DNA of 64,000 nucleotides from CAWEDP01 sp963807925 (GCA_963807925.1 CAWEDP010000002.1:1-64000), one strand, 5' to 3'; positions 33,829 through 43,045 are shown, numbered from the stretch's first letter. Translations and numbers: made by a program. Notes: generated by a model not told the origin, from the letters alone.

Positions 33829-35392
33829 AGTCCACGGCCCGCGTCTCGCGGATGACCGTGACCTTGATCTGACCCGGATATTCGAGCTCGCTCTCGATCC
33901 GGCGCGCGATGTCCTTCGAGAGCCACACCGCTTCTTCGTCCGAGACGTTCGCGCTCTCCACCATGATGCGAATCTCGCGGCCGGCCTGCAGTGCGAACGA
34001 CTTCGACACGCCCTTGAAGGAATCGGCGATGCCTTCCAGCTTCTCGAGGCGTTTGACGTAGGACTCGAGGATGTCGCGCCTCGCGCCCGGGCGGGCCGCG
34101 GAAATCGCGTCGGCGGCCTGCACGATCATCGCTTCGAGCGACGGCCAGTCGATGTCCATGTGGTGCGCGGCCATCGCCATGACGACCGCTTCGCTCTCGC
34201 CGTGCTTCCGCAGGAAGTCGATCCCGATCTGGAGATGGGTCCCTTCCATCTCGCGATCGATGGCTTTGCCGATGTCGTGCAGGAAGGCGGCACGGACGGC
34301 GACGTGCGCGTCGAGGCCGACCTCTCTCGCCATGATACCGGCCAGCCGCGCGACTTCGGCGGAGTGATAGAGGACGTTCTGGCCGTAGCTGGTGCGGAAC
34401 TTCAGCCGGCCCATCAGCCGGAGGATCTCAGGGTGCAGATCGTGGAGGCCGAGCTCGAAGGCGACGCCGGCGCCTTCCTTCCGCATCGCGTCGTCGGTCT
34501 CGTCCTTCACCTTCTGCACGACCTCCTCGATCCGCGCGGGATGGATCCGGCCGTCGCTGATCAGGCGCTGAATGGCCTGTCGCGCGACCTCGCGGCGGTA
34601 CGGATCGAACCCGGACAGGATGATCGCGCCGGGCGTGTCGTCGATGATCAGATCCACGCCGGTGGCCTGCTCGAGGGCGCGGATGTTGCGCCCCTCGCGC
34701 CCGATGATGCGCCCCTTGAGATCGTCGCTCGGCAGATCGACCACCGATACCGTGGTCTCGATGGCGTGCTCGGCGGCGCAGCGCTGAATCGCCTCGGTGA
34801 TGTAGTGCCGGGCGCGATCGGCGGCCTGCTCGCGGGCTTCGGCGTCGAGCCGCTTGACCAGGTTCGCGGCGTCGTGCCGCGCGTCGCTTTCGATCTGCTT
34901 GAGCAGCAGCTCCTTGGCCTCGTCGGCCGTGAGGCCAGCGACGCGTTCGAGCTCCTGCTGCTGGTGGGCGACGAGCCGCTCGTACTTCGACGCGGCGGCC
35001 GCGGACTGCTTCTCGCGCGCGAGAACGGTGCCCTCGCGCAGCCCGAGATCGGTTTCGAGCCGTTCGACCGCGCTCAGCCGCGCGGCGACCGCCGCCTCGC
35101 GGCGCCCGATCGTCTGTTCCAGCGTCGCGAGGGCGTGCCGAGCCTGCGCCGCCTGGCGCTCCGAGTCTACGAGGAGCTCGTGCGCCTTTTCCTTGGCGTC
35201 GAGGAGCGCTTCCTTCTTGCGGGTTTCCGCATCGCGCTCGGCGTCCCGGATGGTGCGGAGCGCCTGCTCCTCGGCACGACCGACCGTCTCGGCGGCGATG
35301 CGCTTGCGGTTGATGAACCAGACGGCCAAGACCAGGCCGGCCGTCGTCAGCGTGACCGCGAGGTTCAGGAGCAGACCGTATATCGGTAACAC
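33818..35392 (-). CDS. rny: ribonuclease Y
   Basis: 524 residues: N-terminal membrane helix (1-25), long coiled coil (30-190), KH domain with LKGRIIGREGRNIRALEQATGVDLIIDDTP, and HD domain with AAFLHDIGKAID and AAHHMDIDWPS. Membrane-bound endoribonuclease that starts mRNA decay. All metal-binding residues are present. Confidence 0.96.
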   Translation of the reverse strand: MLPIYGLLLNLAVTLTTAGLVLAVWFINRKRIAAETVGRAEEQALRTIRDAERDAETRKKEALLDAKEKAHELLVDSERQAAQARHALATLEQTIGRREAAVAARLSAVERLETDLGLREGTVLAREKQSAAAASKYERLVAHQQQELERVAGLTADEAKELLLKQIESDARHDAANLVKRLDAEAREQAADRARHYITEAIQRCAAEHAIETTVSVVDLPSDDLKGRIIGREGRNIRALEQATGVDLIIDDTPGAIILSGFDPYRREVARQAIQRLISDGRIHPARIEEVVQKVKDETDDAMRKEGAGVAFELGLHDLHPEILRLMGRLKFRTSYGQNVLYHSAEVARLAGIMAREVGLDAHVAVRAAFLHDIGKAIDREMEGTHLQIGIDFLRKHGESEAVVMAMAAHHMDIDWPSLEAMIVQAADAISAARPGARRDILESYVKRLEKLEGIADSFKGVSKSFALQAGREIRIMVESANVSDEEAVWLSKDIARRIESELEYPGQIKVTVIRETRAVDYAK

Positions 35393-35410
35393 GCGTGACG
35401 TCCTTTCCCG

Positions 35411-35434
35411 GACCCAGCCGTCGGTGGCTGGGTC
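35411..35434 (-). terminator. hairpin between the 6S RNA candidate and rny
   Basis: GACCCAGCC (35411-35419) and GGCTGGGTC (35426-35434) pair perfectly around a 6-base loop. It is 20-40 bases past the predicted 6S 3' end and just ahead of the rny start. No U-run. Confidence 0.5.
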
Positions 35435-35454
35435 GTTCGCCGCGCGCGGGATGC

Positions 35455-35644
35455 AAAGGGCCCCGCTTTGCCGTGTGGGGAGGTCGATGAACCTGCGTAA
35501 GCAGGTGGAACCGCTCAGAAAAGCCGCGCTTCAGGCTTCCTCTCACAGAGGCATGCACACCACGCGGCGTCGCGACTCACTTAGATGAAACGTTGGCTCA
35601 AACGAGCCTACCGCCATCACGAGCAAAGCAGGAACTGAAACTCT
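35455..35644 (-). ncRNA. ssrS: probable 6S RNA
   Basis: The non-coding gap directly after zapA is where 6S RNA lies in many bacteria. The transcript would start near 35644. Its ends close as a stem: CCTGCTTTGC near the 5' end with GCAAAGCGGG near the 3' end (35461-35471). Inside lie GGTTCCACCTGC, TTAC, GCAGGTTCA as a hairpin and large weakly paired stretches, as expected for a promoter-mimicking bubble. Length about 190 nt fits. 6S binds sigma-70 RNA polymerase. No database comparison was possible. Confidence 0.6.
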
Positions 35645-35650
35645 GGCTGG

Positions 35651-35680
35651 ATCTTAGCGTTGTCGACCGCCCCGGCGCAA
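35651..35680 (-). promoter_or_regulatory. promoter for the 6S RNA candidate
   Basis: Minus-strand TTGCGC (35680-35675), 18-base spacer, TAAGAT (35656-35651). It lies within the 60 bases after the zapA stop. Confidence 0.45.
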
Positions 35681-35706
35681 GGTGCCGGCGTCCGGGCGCG
35701 CGGGGG

Positions 35707-35997
35707 TCACGCCATCAGAACCCGATCCAGCAGCGCTTCCAGTTCCTGGGCCCGCGCCGCCAGCTCCCCGTTGCGCGCGAGGTGCGTGTCGCGGCAGCGG
35801 AACAGCTCGTCGGCGATGTTCAGCGCGGCCACGACCGTCAGCCGCACGACGTCGCCGGTCGTCGCCGTCTCACCGGCGGCGCGCATCTTCTCCTCGACGT
35901 ACATGGCGAGACGGACCACGTACTCGGGCTCGAGCACCGTACGGATCGGATAGCGCTGTCCCGCGATCTCGACCGGGACGACGCGACTGTCAGCCAT
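35707..35997 (-). CDS. zapA: cell division protein ZapA
   Basis: 96 residues. VEIAGQRYPIRTVLEPEYVVRLAMYVEEKM matches the ZapA N-terminal domain, followed by a helix LTVVAALNIADELFR and a coiled-coil tail. Crosslinks FtsZ filaments at the division ring. It follows the ZapB-like gene by 11 bases. Confidence 0.9.
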   Translation of the reverse strand: MADSRVVPVEIAGQRYPIRTVLEPEYVVRLAMYVEEKMRAAGETATTGDVVRLTVVAALNIADELFRCRDTHLARNGELAARAQELEALLDRVLMA

Positions 35998-36008
35998 CGG
36001 TCGACCGC

Positions 36009-36287
36009 CTACAGGCTCAGGGCCTCCAGCTGGTCCAGCATGTCGGTCACGCGGGCCCGGATCGCGTCGCGCTCGTCGCGCAGCGCCGTCAGCTCCGCCG
36101 CGGTCTGATCGGCGCCCGCGAGGCGCGCATGCATCGCCTCGAGCTCGTGCGACAGACGGAGGTTCTCCTCCGCGACCCGCGTCTGATCGGCCTTCAGGCG
36201 ATCGACCATCGCGACCAGCAGCCTGACCTTCTCTTCGAGCCGATCGATCGGCTCGAGCTCCACCTCACGGCTCACAACCTTCGCCAT
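36009..36287 (-). CDS. ZapB-like coiled-coil protein
   Basis: 92 residues that are almost entirely heptad-patterned helix (IDRLEEKVRLLVAMVDRLKADQ, then EENLRLSHELEAM). Size, charge and position directly upstream of zapA suggest a ZapB-type division protein. The family cannot be proved from a coiled coil alone. Confidence 0.6.
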   Translation of the reverse strand: MAKVVSREVELEPIDRLEEKVRLLVAMVDRLKADQTRVAEENLRLSHELEAMHARLAGADQTAAELTALRDERDAIRARVTDMLDQLEALSL

Positions 36288-36297
36288 ACGTTGATCC

Positions 36298-38424
36298 TTA
36301 TCGTTGAACCGCTCCGTGCTCGCGCCCGAGAGCGGCCAGAATCGCGTCGACGCTCGCCTGGACCTCTGCGTCGGTCAGCGTCCGGTCGGGCGCCTGAAAT
36401 GTCATTCGCACCGACAGGCTCACCGATCGGTCCGGAACGCCCTGGCCCCGATACCGATCGAAGTACGCGACGGCGGTGAGCGGCGCCGGTGCGCCGGCAC
36501 CGGCGGACTGAATGGTGCCACGAATGGTTTCGGCAGGCAAGGTATCCGGCACCACGATCGACACATCGCGCACCGCGAACGGATGCCGCGGCAGCGGAAG
36601 TGCCGCCTCGTCGGACGTCGCGCGGAGGGCGCTCGCACGATCGAGATTCACCTCGGCGACGAAGAGACGATCCTGCCGCGGGAGGCCGCGCGCATCGGCG
36701 AGCGACGGCAGCAACTGGCCCGCGTAGCCGATCGGTCCGCCGTCGCCCGCCAGGATCGACGCGGTCTGTCCTGGCACGAGAAAGGGCATGCGCGCCGGCG
36801 CGAAGCGAATCGACACCGCCAGCGCGCGGCACACCTGTTCGGCCGCGCCCTTGACATCGAAGAAGTCGACCTCGCGCGGCGGCGCCGACCAGTGGAGGCC
36901 GGATGCCGCGCCCGTCCACGCCAGGCCGAGGGCCCGCATCTCGCCGGCCGGCGAAAAGGTCGTGCCGATCTCGAACAGCCCGACATCGTCGCGCCCGTGG
37001 CGACGGTTGTGCGCCACGGCGTCGATCAGACCGGACACCAGCGACGGACGCAGCACGTCGAACTTCGCCGACAGCGGATTGGCAACCGGTATGGGCGGCT
37101 CATCGCCGGCGAACGGCGCCGCCGCACGGCTTTCGACGATGCCGAACGTGACCGCTTCGGACAGACCAGCCGCCGTGAGAACGCGGCGCACCAGCATGTC
37201 GCGCGGAATCCGCGGATCGGGCGGCGCGGCCGGCGCCGTGACGGCGGGAAACGTGGACGGCAGCCGGTCGAACCCGAAATGCCGTCCGACTTCTTCGATG
37301 AGATCGACCTCCCGCAGCAGGTCGACCCGGAAGGTCGGCGCGGCGACGTCCCATCCGTCGGGCGCGGCCGCCACCGACAAGCCGAGCCGGCGGAGGATGC
37401 GATCGACGTCGGCATCCGGCACGTCGGCTCCGAGCACCGCCGCCAGTCGCGCGCGCCGCAGGTGAATGCGCACAGGCTCGCGCGGCGCGGGATACACGTC
37501 CAGAAGCGGCGCCACGACCCGTCCGGCGCCCACCTGCTCCATCAGCTGTCCGATCCGTGCGAGCGCGGCGATCGGGGCGTTCACGTCGGCCCCCCGCTCG
37601 AAGCGGGCCGAGGCTTCGGTCTTCAGCCCGATCCGTTTGCTCGTGCGACGCACCGACGCCGGCTGGAAGTACGCGCTCTCGAAGACGACGGTCCTCGTCG
37701 CCGGAGACACCTCGGCGGCGGCGCCGCCCATCACGCCGGCCAATGCCTGCGCGCGGTCTCGGTCCGCGATGACCAGCATGTCCGGCTCGAGGCTCCGCGC
37801 CATCCCGTCCAGCGTGGTCAGAGGTTCGCCCGGGCGCGCCCGGCGGACGCGAATCGCCGGCCCCGCCAGCCTGTCCAGGTCGAACGCGTGCGTCGGATGG
37901 CCCAGCTCGATGAGCACGTAATTGGTGATGTCGACGATGGCGCCGATCGACCGGATGCCTGCCGCCAGCAGGCGGTCCGACATCCAGGGGGGCGCGACCG
38001 CTCCGGGGACAATCTCGGCCACCGCTGCGGCATATCGCGGGCAGAGCTCCACGTCGTCGATCGTCACCGTCAGGGCGGCATCCGGACGACGGGCGTCCTG
38101 CCGAAGCCGGAGAGTGCTGGAATGGCCCTCACCGTCCATCCGGTGGCGCGGAGCGTCCGGCCCGGGCCGGCCGCCGTCGGCCGCCGTCACCGGGACCTCT
38201 TTCAACGGCAGGTCGTACATGGTCGCGACCTCGCGCGCGAGGCCGACGACGCTGAGGCAATCAGGACGATTGGCGGTGATCTCGAGGTCGACGACTGCGT
38301 CGCCGTTGCCGAGCGGCTCGACCCCGGCCAGCTCGAACCCTCGGAGCCCGAGCCCCTGGCCGATCGCCTCTGGCGAGGCGGTGACATCGACGAACTCCCG
38401 TAACCACGAGACGAGCAGGCGCAT
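36298..38424 (-). CDS. pheT: phenylalanyl-tRNA synthetase beta subunit, lacking the N-terminal tRNA-binding OB domain
   Basis: 708 residues (usual about 790-810). It starts MRLLVSWLREFVDV and goes within 45 residues to VVDLEITANRPDCLSVVGLAREVA, so the EMAP-II-like OB domain normally inserted at 40-150 is missing. B3/B4 editing (SIGAIVDITNYVLIELGHPTHAFDLD), B5 and the C-terminal FDX-ACB domain (RHPFAVRDVSIVVPD) are present. With PheS it charges tRNA-Phe and removes Tyr. Confidence 0.93.
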   Translation of the reverse strand: MRLLVSWLREFVDVTASPEAIGQGLGLRGFELAGVEPLGNGDAVVDLEITANRPDCLSVVGLAREVATMYDLPLKEVPVTAADGGRPGPDAPRHRMDGEGHSSTLRLRQDARRPDAALTVTIDDVELCPRYAAAVAEIVPGAVAPPWMSDRLLAAGIRSIGAIVDITNYVLIELGHPTHAFDLDRLAGPAIRVRRARPGEPLTTLDGMARSLEPDMLVIADRDRAQALAGVMGGAAAEVSPATRTVVFESAYFQPASVRRTSKRIGLKTEASARFERGADVNAPIAALARIGQLMEQVGAGRVVAPLLDVYPAPREPVRIHLRRARLAAVLGADVPDADVDRILRRLGLSVAAAPDGWDVAAPTFRVDLLREVDLIEEVGRHFGFDRLPSTFPAVTAPAAPPDPRIPRDMLVRRVLTAAGLSEAVTFGIVESRAAAPFAGDEPPIPVANPLSAKFDVLRPSLVSGLIDAVAHNRRHGRDDVGLFEIGTTFSPAGEMRALGLAWTGAASGLHWSAPPREVDFFDVKGAAEQVCRALAVSIRFAPARMPFLVPGQTASILAGDGGPIGYAGQLLPSLADARGLPRQDRLFVAEVNLDRASALRATSDEAALPLPRHPFAVRDVSIVVPDTLPAETIRGTIQSAGAGAPAPLTAVAYFDRYRGQGVPDRSVSLSVRMTFQAPDRTLTDAEVQASVDAILAALGREHGAVQR

Positions 38425-38460
38425 GCGTGTCAGCCGGACTCATCGCGAAAAGGCACGACG

Positions 38461-39516
38461 TCAGTACCAAAACTGCTCCAGGAATCGCAAATCGTTCTCG
38501 TAAAAGAGCCGGATGTCCTCGACCTGATACCGCAGGATCGCGATCCGCTCGATACCGATGCCCCAGGCGAACCCGGTGTAGCACTCCGCGTCGTACCCGA
38601 CGGCCTCGAACACCGCCGGATGCACCATGCCGCAGCCGCCGAGCTCGATCCAGCCGGTCTTCTTGCACATCGCGCAGCCGGCGCCGTCGCACCGCCAGCA
38701 GCTCAGATCGATTTCCGCGCTCGGTTCGGTGTACGGGAAGAAGCTGGGGCGGAAGCGCACGCCGACCTCCGGGGAGAACATCTGCCGCGCGAAGGCCAGG
38801 AGCGTTCCCTTCAGGTCGGCGAGCGACAGCCCTTCGCCGACGGCCAGCCCCTCCACCTGCCCGAACGCCGGGGAGTGGGTCAGGTCGAGATCGTCGCGCC
38901 GGTACACGCGGCCCGGCACGACGATGCGGACCGGCGGCGGGTGCGCCTGCATGTACCGGATCTGCATCGCCGATGTGTGGGTGCGCAGCAGCGTTCGTGC
39001 GCGGTCGTCGCCGAAGCCCGGCAGCGCCCGCCCGAGATAGAGCGTGTCCTGCATGTCGCGCGCCGGATGCTCGACCGGCATGTTGAGCGCATCGAAGCAG
39101 TGCCACTCGTCTTCGACTTCGGGCCCTTCGACGGAGGCGAATCCCATCCGCGCGAAGATCTCCTCGAGGCAGTCGCGGACGAGGGTCAACGGGTGGCGGT
39201 GGCCCAGGCGGGGCATGCGGCCGGGCAGGGTAACGTCGACGCCGCCGGCGGGCATCTCGTCCTTCACGCCGGCCTCGTAGGCGGCCCAGCGCGCTTCGAC
39301 GGCCTGCTTGAGCGCATTGGCCCAGCGGCCGATGTCCTTCCGGCGATCCGGCGGAGCGGCGGCAATCGCCTGCATCCACGACGCGATGATGCTGTTCCGG
39401 CGACCGAGGTAGCGGTCCCGCACCGACTGCGCCTCGCGCGGCGACCGGGCCCGCGCGAGCTCGGCCTCGAATGCCGCGACGTGCGTGTCGACCGCCGCCT
39501 GATCGGGGATGGTCAT
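38461..39516 (-). CDS. pheS: phenylalanyl-tRNA synthetase alpha subunit
   Basis: 351 residues. Class II motifs: motif 1 near GHRHPLTLVRDCLEEIFARMGF, motif 2 with VVPGRVYRRDDLDLTHSPAFGQVEGLAV, and motif 3 FAWGIGIERIAILRY. Two CxxC pairs occur in LSCWRCDGAGCAMCKKTGW, a small zinc-like insert also known in some other PheS proteins. Partner of PheT, 36 bases upstream of it. Confidence 0.95.
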   Translation of the reverse strand: MTIPDQAAVDTHVAAFEAELARARSPREAQSVRDRYLGRRNSIIASWMQAIAAAPPDRRKDIGRWANALKQAVEARWAAYEAGVKDEMPAGGVDVTLPGRMPRLGHRHPLTLVRDCLEEIFARMGFASVEGPEVEDEWHCFDALNMPVEHPARDMQDTLYLGRALPGFGDDRARTLLRTHTSAMQIRYMQAHPPPVRIVVPGRVYRRDDLDLTHSPAFGQVEGLAVGEGLSLADLKGTLLAFARQMFSPEVGVRFRPSFFPYTEPSAEIDLSCWRCDGAGCAMCKKTGWIELGGCGMVHPAVFEAVGYDAECYTGFAWGIGIERIAILRYQVEDIRLFYENDLRFLEQFWY

Positions 39517-39563
39517 CAGCCCCTTGGTGTCACGGTGCCGTTTTGCGGATGGAGGGCGGGAGA

Positions 39564-39944
39564 TCAGGCGCGAACGGTCTTGGCGTGGGCCGTGGCCGCG
39601 CTCTTCGCCTGCTGGGCGAGCGTGGCGAAGGCGGCCGGACTCGAGATTGCCAGCTCCGACAGGCTCTTGCGATCGAGCGCGACGCCGGCGATCTTGAGCC
39701 CGCTGATCAACTGGCCGTAGGTGAGCCCGTGCTCACGCGCGGCGGCGTTGAGGCGAACGATCCACAGCCTCCGGAAATCGCGCTTCTTGCGGCGCCGGCC
39801 GACGAAGGCGTACTTGAGCGCGGTGTCGACCGATTCCTTGGCCGCACGATACAGCTTGCTCTTGTTCGCGTAGTAGCCCTTCGCCAGGCCCAGCAGCTTC
39901 TTCCGTTTCGCCCGACGAACCGTCCCTCTTTTCACACGCGGCAT
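39564..39944 (-). CDS. rplT: 50S ribosomal protein L20
   Basis: 126 residues. MPRVKRGTVRRAKRKKLLGLAKGYY and RRLWIVRLNAAAREHGLTYGQLI are invariant L20 blocks. Binds 23S rRNA early in assembly and in many bacteria represses the rpmI-rplT message. Confidence 0.97.
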   Translation of the reverse strand: MPRVKRGTVRRAKRKKLLGLAKGYYANKSKLYRAAKESVDTALKYAFVGRRRKKRDFRRLWIVRLNAAAREHGLTYGQLISGLKIAGVALDRKSLSELAISSPAAFATLAQQAKSAATAHAKTVRA

Positions 39945-39963
39945 GGCTCGAACCTTCCTCTAT

Positions 39964-40161
39964 TCACTTGTACGGCAGCATCCGCGCGAGCTTGGCGGTG
40001 TCGCTCTCGTGGACGACCGTGGTCCCGCGCAGCCGGCGCTTCCGCTTGGTCGTCTTGCTGCCCAGGATGTGCTGCTTGAACGCCTTGCCGCGGAGAAATT
40101 TCCCGCCCTTGGTCCGCTTGAAGCGCTTCGCGGCGCCCCGATGCGTCTTGATTTTCGGCAT
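39964..40161 (-). CDS. rpmI: 50S ribosomal protein L35
   Basis: 65 residues: MPKIKTHRGAAKRFKRTKGG, then KRKRRLRGTTVVHESD and ending MLPYK. Between infC and rplT as usual. Confidence 0.96.
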   Translation of the reverse strand: MPKIKTHRGAAKRFKRTKGGKFLRGKAFKQHILGSKTTKRKRRLRGTTVVHESDTAKLARMLPYK

Positions 40162-40180
40162 GTCACCCTTCCCGCGTCGT

Positions 40181-40762
40181 CTATGGTCGCGCTGCGGCCG
40201 CCGGCGCCTTGCCACGGCCTCCCCCCCCGGCCGGTCGTCGGCTGAGGATGGTGTGCATCTGATTGCCCTCGAGCCGCGGCATCGTTTCCGCGACGGCGAC
40301 CTCGGCGAGCTCCTCGACCAGCCGCTCCAGGATGCGCCGTCCGATCTCGGGATGCGCCATCTCGCGGCCACGGAAGAAGATCGTCGCCTTCACCTTGTCG
40401 CCTTCCTCGAGAAAGCGCTCGATGTGCTTCTTCTTGAACTGGTAGTCGTGCTCGTCGACCTTGGGCCGGAACTTGATCTCCTTGACTTCGATCACCTTCT
40501 GGTGGCGCTTGGCCTCGCGCGCGCGTTTCTGCTCCTGGTACTGGTACTTTCCGAAGTCCATGATGCGGCAGACCGGCGGCACTGCCGTCGGCGAGATCTC
40601 GACGAGATCGAGTCCCTTTTGCTTGGCGATCGCGAGCGCCTGCGGCGGCGGCATGATCCCGAGCTGCTGGCCGGCGTCGTCGATCACCCGGATTTCGCGC
40701 ACGCGGATGCGTTCGTTCACGCGCACGCGGTCGTCACGTCGAGGTCCTCTGTCGAAAGCGAT
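40181..40762 (-). CDS. infC: translation initiation factor IF-3, AUC start codon
   Basis: 193 residues. RVNERIRVREIRVIDDAGQQLGIM and the C-terminal KATIFFRGREMAHPEIG are diagnostic. The start is chosen at ATC (40762-40760): it is 5 bases after a perfect GGAGG (40772-40768), which follows directly on the thrS TAA stop; the first ATG/GTG in frame (40726) has no ribosome site. Rare starts (AUU, AUC) allow IF-3 to repress its own synthesis, as in E. coli. Confidence 0.93.
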   Translation of the reverse strand: MAFDRGPRRDDRVRVNERIRVREIRVIDDAGQQLGIMPPPQALAIAKQKGLDLVEISPTAVPPVCRIMDFGKYQYQEQKRAREAKRHQKVIEVKEIKFRPKVDEHDYQFKKKHIERFLEEGDKVKATIFFRGREMAHPEIGRRILERLVEELAEVAVAETMPRLEGNQMHTILSRRPAGGGGRGKAPAAAARP

Positions 40763-40772
40763 AACAGCCTCC

Positions 40773-42731
40773 TTACGCCGGGACGGCGCGCGCGCCGTCC
40801 GCCTGTTGACCTTTTCGGCCGATTTCGTCGGCGGCGGCGGCCATGAAGGCCTCGACGGGCCGGGCGCCCTGGTCGCCGCCGGTTCGCGTCCGCACCGCTA
40901 CGGTGCCTGTTTCGGCCTCGCGATCGCCCACGACGAGCATGTAGGGGATCTTCTGGAGCTGGGCCTCCCGGATCTTATATCCAATCTTTTCCTGCCGCTC
41001 GTCCAGTGCGGCGCGCAGGCCGGCCGCCTGCAGCCGATCCCGCACGGCGGCGGCATAGGACAGGTGGCGGTCGGAGATCGGCAGCACGACGGCCTGCACC
41101 GGCGCGAGCCACAGCGGGAAGGCGCCCGCGTAGTGCTCGATGAGGATGGCGATGAATCGCTCGAAGCTGCCGAAGATCGCCCGGTGGATGACGACGACCC
41201 GGTGCTCGGCGTTGTCGGCGCCGACGTACTTCAGGTCGAAGCGCTCGGGCATCTGGTAGTCGAGCTGGATGGTGGCGCACTGCCACTTGCGCCCGATCGC
41301 ATCGGTGACGTCGAAGTCGATTTTGGGCCCGTAGAAGTTGCCGCCGCCCTGGTCGACCGTGTAGGTCTCGCCCGCCTTCTCGAGCGCGCCGCGGAGCTGC
41401 GCCTCAGCCTGATCCCACGTCGCCTGTTCCCCGAGGTATTCGTCCGGCCGCGTCGAGAGCTTCGCCTGGAACGTCAGTCCGAGGTCGTCGTAGACGCGTC
41501 GCACCAGCTTCAACAGCCGCTCGACCTCTTCGCCAATCTGCTCCGGCATGACGAAACAGTGCCCGTCGTCCTGCGCGAACTGACGGACCCGCGTCAGCCC
41601 CGACAGCACGCCGGCCAGCTCGTTGCGGTGCAGCGGCGTCTGCTCGTGGAAGCGGATCGGGAGCTCGCGATAACTGTGAACCTCGCTCGCGTACAGCAGA
41701 TAGTGGCCCGGACAGTTCATGGCCTTCATGGCCATCTCCTCGCCTTCCGAGCCGTGCACCTGGAACATGTTCTGGCGGTAGTGCGCCCAGTGGCCGGAGG
41801 TCTCCCACAGCGCCTTGTTGAAGACGATCGGCGTCTTCACCTCGACGTACCCGTTCGGCAGCAGCACGTCGCGCATGTAGTTGGCGAGCGTGTTGTAGAG
41901 GGTGGTGCCCTTGTCCTGCCAGAACGCGGCGCCCGGCGCCCAGGGATGGAACGTGAACAACCCGAGCTCGCGCCCGAGCCTGCGGTGATCCCGCTTCTTC
42001 GCCTCCTCGATCTGGGTCAGGTGCGCCTTGAGATCCTTGTCCGAGCAGAACGCGGTGCCGTAGATCCGCTGCATCGGCTGGTTGCGGGCGTCGCCCTTCC
42101 AGTACGCGTTCGAGGTGTTGAGCAGCTTGAACGCCTTGAGCCGGCCGGTCGACGGCACGTGCGGCCCCACGCAGAAGTCGATGAAGGTCCCGGGATCCTT
42201 GATCGTGTAGCAGGAGACGAGCCGCTGCCCCTCGGTCTTCTCGTCGATCAGCTGCACTTTGAGCGGCTCGCCGCGGCGGGCGAAGAAGGCCTTCGCCTCG
42301 TCGCGCGGCCACAACTGCCGCTCGTACGGCAGATCGGCGGCCGCCAGTTCCTTCATCCTGCGCTCGATCGCCTCGAGGTCCTCGGGCACGAACGGCCGGT
42401 CGACGACGAAGTCGTAGAAGAAGCCCTCGTCGGTGGCCGGTCCGATCCCGCACTGGACGCCGGGAAACAGACCGGTGACGGCGGCCGCGAGCAGATGCGC
42501 CGTGCTGTGGCGGCAGAGCGGCAGCGCCTCGGGGCTGCGGTCGGTCACGATCCGCAGTTCCGCGTCGTGATCGATCGGACTCGCCAGATCGACGAGCCTG
42601 CCGTCGACCACGCCGGCCAGCGCCGCCCTGGCCAGCCCCGGCGAGACCTGTTCCGCGACGTCGCGGACCGTGATGCCCGAGGGCACGCGGCGACTGGAAC
42701 CGTCCGGAAGCGTGACCGTGATCTGGCTCAT
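40773..42731 (-). CDS. thrS: threonyl-tRNA synthetase
   Basis: 652 residues: TGS domain (1-65), editing/SAD domain with HSTAHLLAAAVTGLFP and YCGP-like CVGPHVPSTG, class II core with motif 2 FHEQTPLHRNELAGVLSGLTRVRQFAQDDGHCFV, motif 3 and an anticodon-binding C-terminus. The stop is contiguous with the infC ribosome site. tRNA-Val lies 86 bases upstream on the same strand. Confidence 0.96.
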   Translation of the reverse strand: MSQITVTLPDGSSRRVPSGITVRDVAEQVSPGLARAALAGVVDGRLVDLASPIDHDAELRIVTDRSPEALPLCRHSTAHLLAAAVTGLFPGVQCGIGPATDEGFFYDFVVDRPFVPEDLEAIERRMKELAAADLPYERQLWPRDEAKAFFARRGEPLKVQLIDEKTEGQRLVSCYTIKDPGTFIDFCVGPHVPSTGRLKAFKLLNTSNAYWKGDARNQPMQRIYGTAFCSDKDLKAHLTQIEEAKKRDHRRLGRELGLFTFHPWAPGAAFWQDKGTTLYNTLANYMRDVLLPNGYVEVKTPIVFNKALWETSGHWAHYRQNMFQVHGSEGEEMAMKAMNCPGHYLLYASEVHSYRELPIRFHEQTPLHRNELAGVLSGLTRVRQFAQDDGHCFVMPEQIGEEVERLLKLVRRVYDDLGLTFQAKLSTRPDEYLGEQATWDQAEAQLRGALEKAGETYTVDQGGGNFYGPKIDFDVTDAIGRKWQCATIQLDYQMPERFDLKYVGADNAEHRVVVIHRAIFGSFERFIAILIEHYAGAFPLWLAPVQAVVLPISDRHLSYAAAVRDRLQAAGLRAALDERQEKIGYKIREAQLQKIPYMLVVGDREAETGTVAVRTRTGGDQGARPVEAFMAAAADEIGRKGQQADGARAVPA

Positions 42732-42817
42732 CGAAAGAACGGGACGTCAGACGCCCTTCGACTCGTCGGTCGCGCTCCGTTCGACATCCCTCTCGGATCG
42801 GCGCCAGGCGAGGCGAA

Positions 42818-42893
42818 TGGTAGGCACGGGTGGACTCGAACCACCGACCTCCTGCGTGTCAAGCAGGCGCTCTAACCTCTGAGCTACGCGCCT
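42818..42893 (-). tRNA. tRNA-Val (GAC)
   Basis: 76 nt with all arms: acceptor AGGCGCG/CGTGCCT (one G-T), D-stem GCTC/GAGC, anticodon stem CCTGC/GCAGG with loop TTGACAC (anticodon GAC), T-stem GGTGG/CCACC with TTCGAGT, discriminator A and encoded CCA. Confidence 0.96.
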
Positions 42894-42927
42894 ACATGTC
42901 GAAAAGACGGGCGTTAGACGAACGATC

Positions 42928-42933
42928 AGTATA
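42928..42933 (-). promoter_or_regulatory. -10 element for the tRNA-Val/thrS transcript
   Basis: Minus-strand TATACT, 35 bases before the mature tRNA 5' end, with a poor -35. It could drive tRNA-Val and, by read-through, thrS-infC-rpmI-rplT. Confidence 0.4.
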
Positions 42934-43045
42934 CCAGACGTTCGGGGATTGGGAGTCTCCGGCACGCGGGCGTTCGGCCGAACAACGGGGGCGATCTGGG
43001 ATCCGGTCATGGGATCACCAGATCACCCGCTCGGCGCGCGCACGC

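Noticed and set aside
32809..35389. Long plus-strand frames opposite thiL and rny
   Set aside because: Shadows of well-identified genes; no domains.
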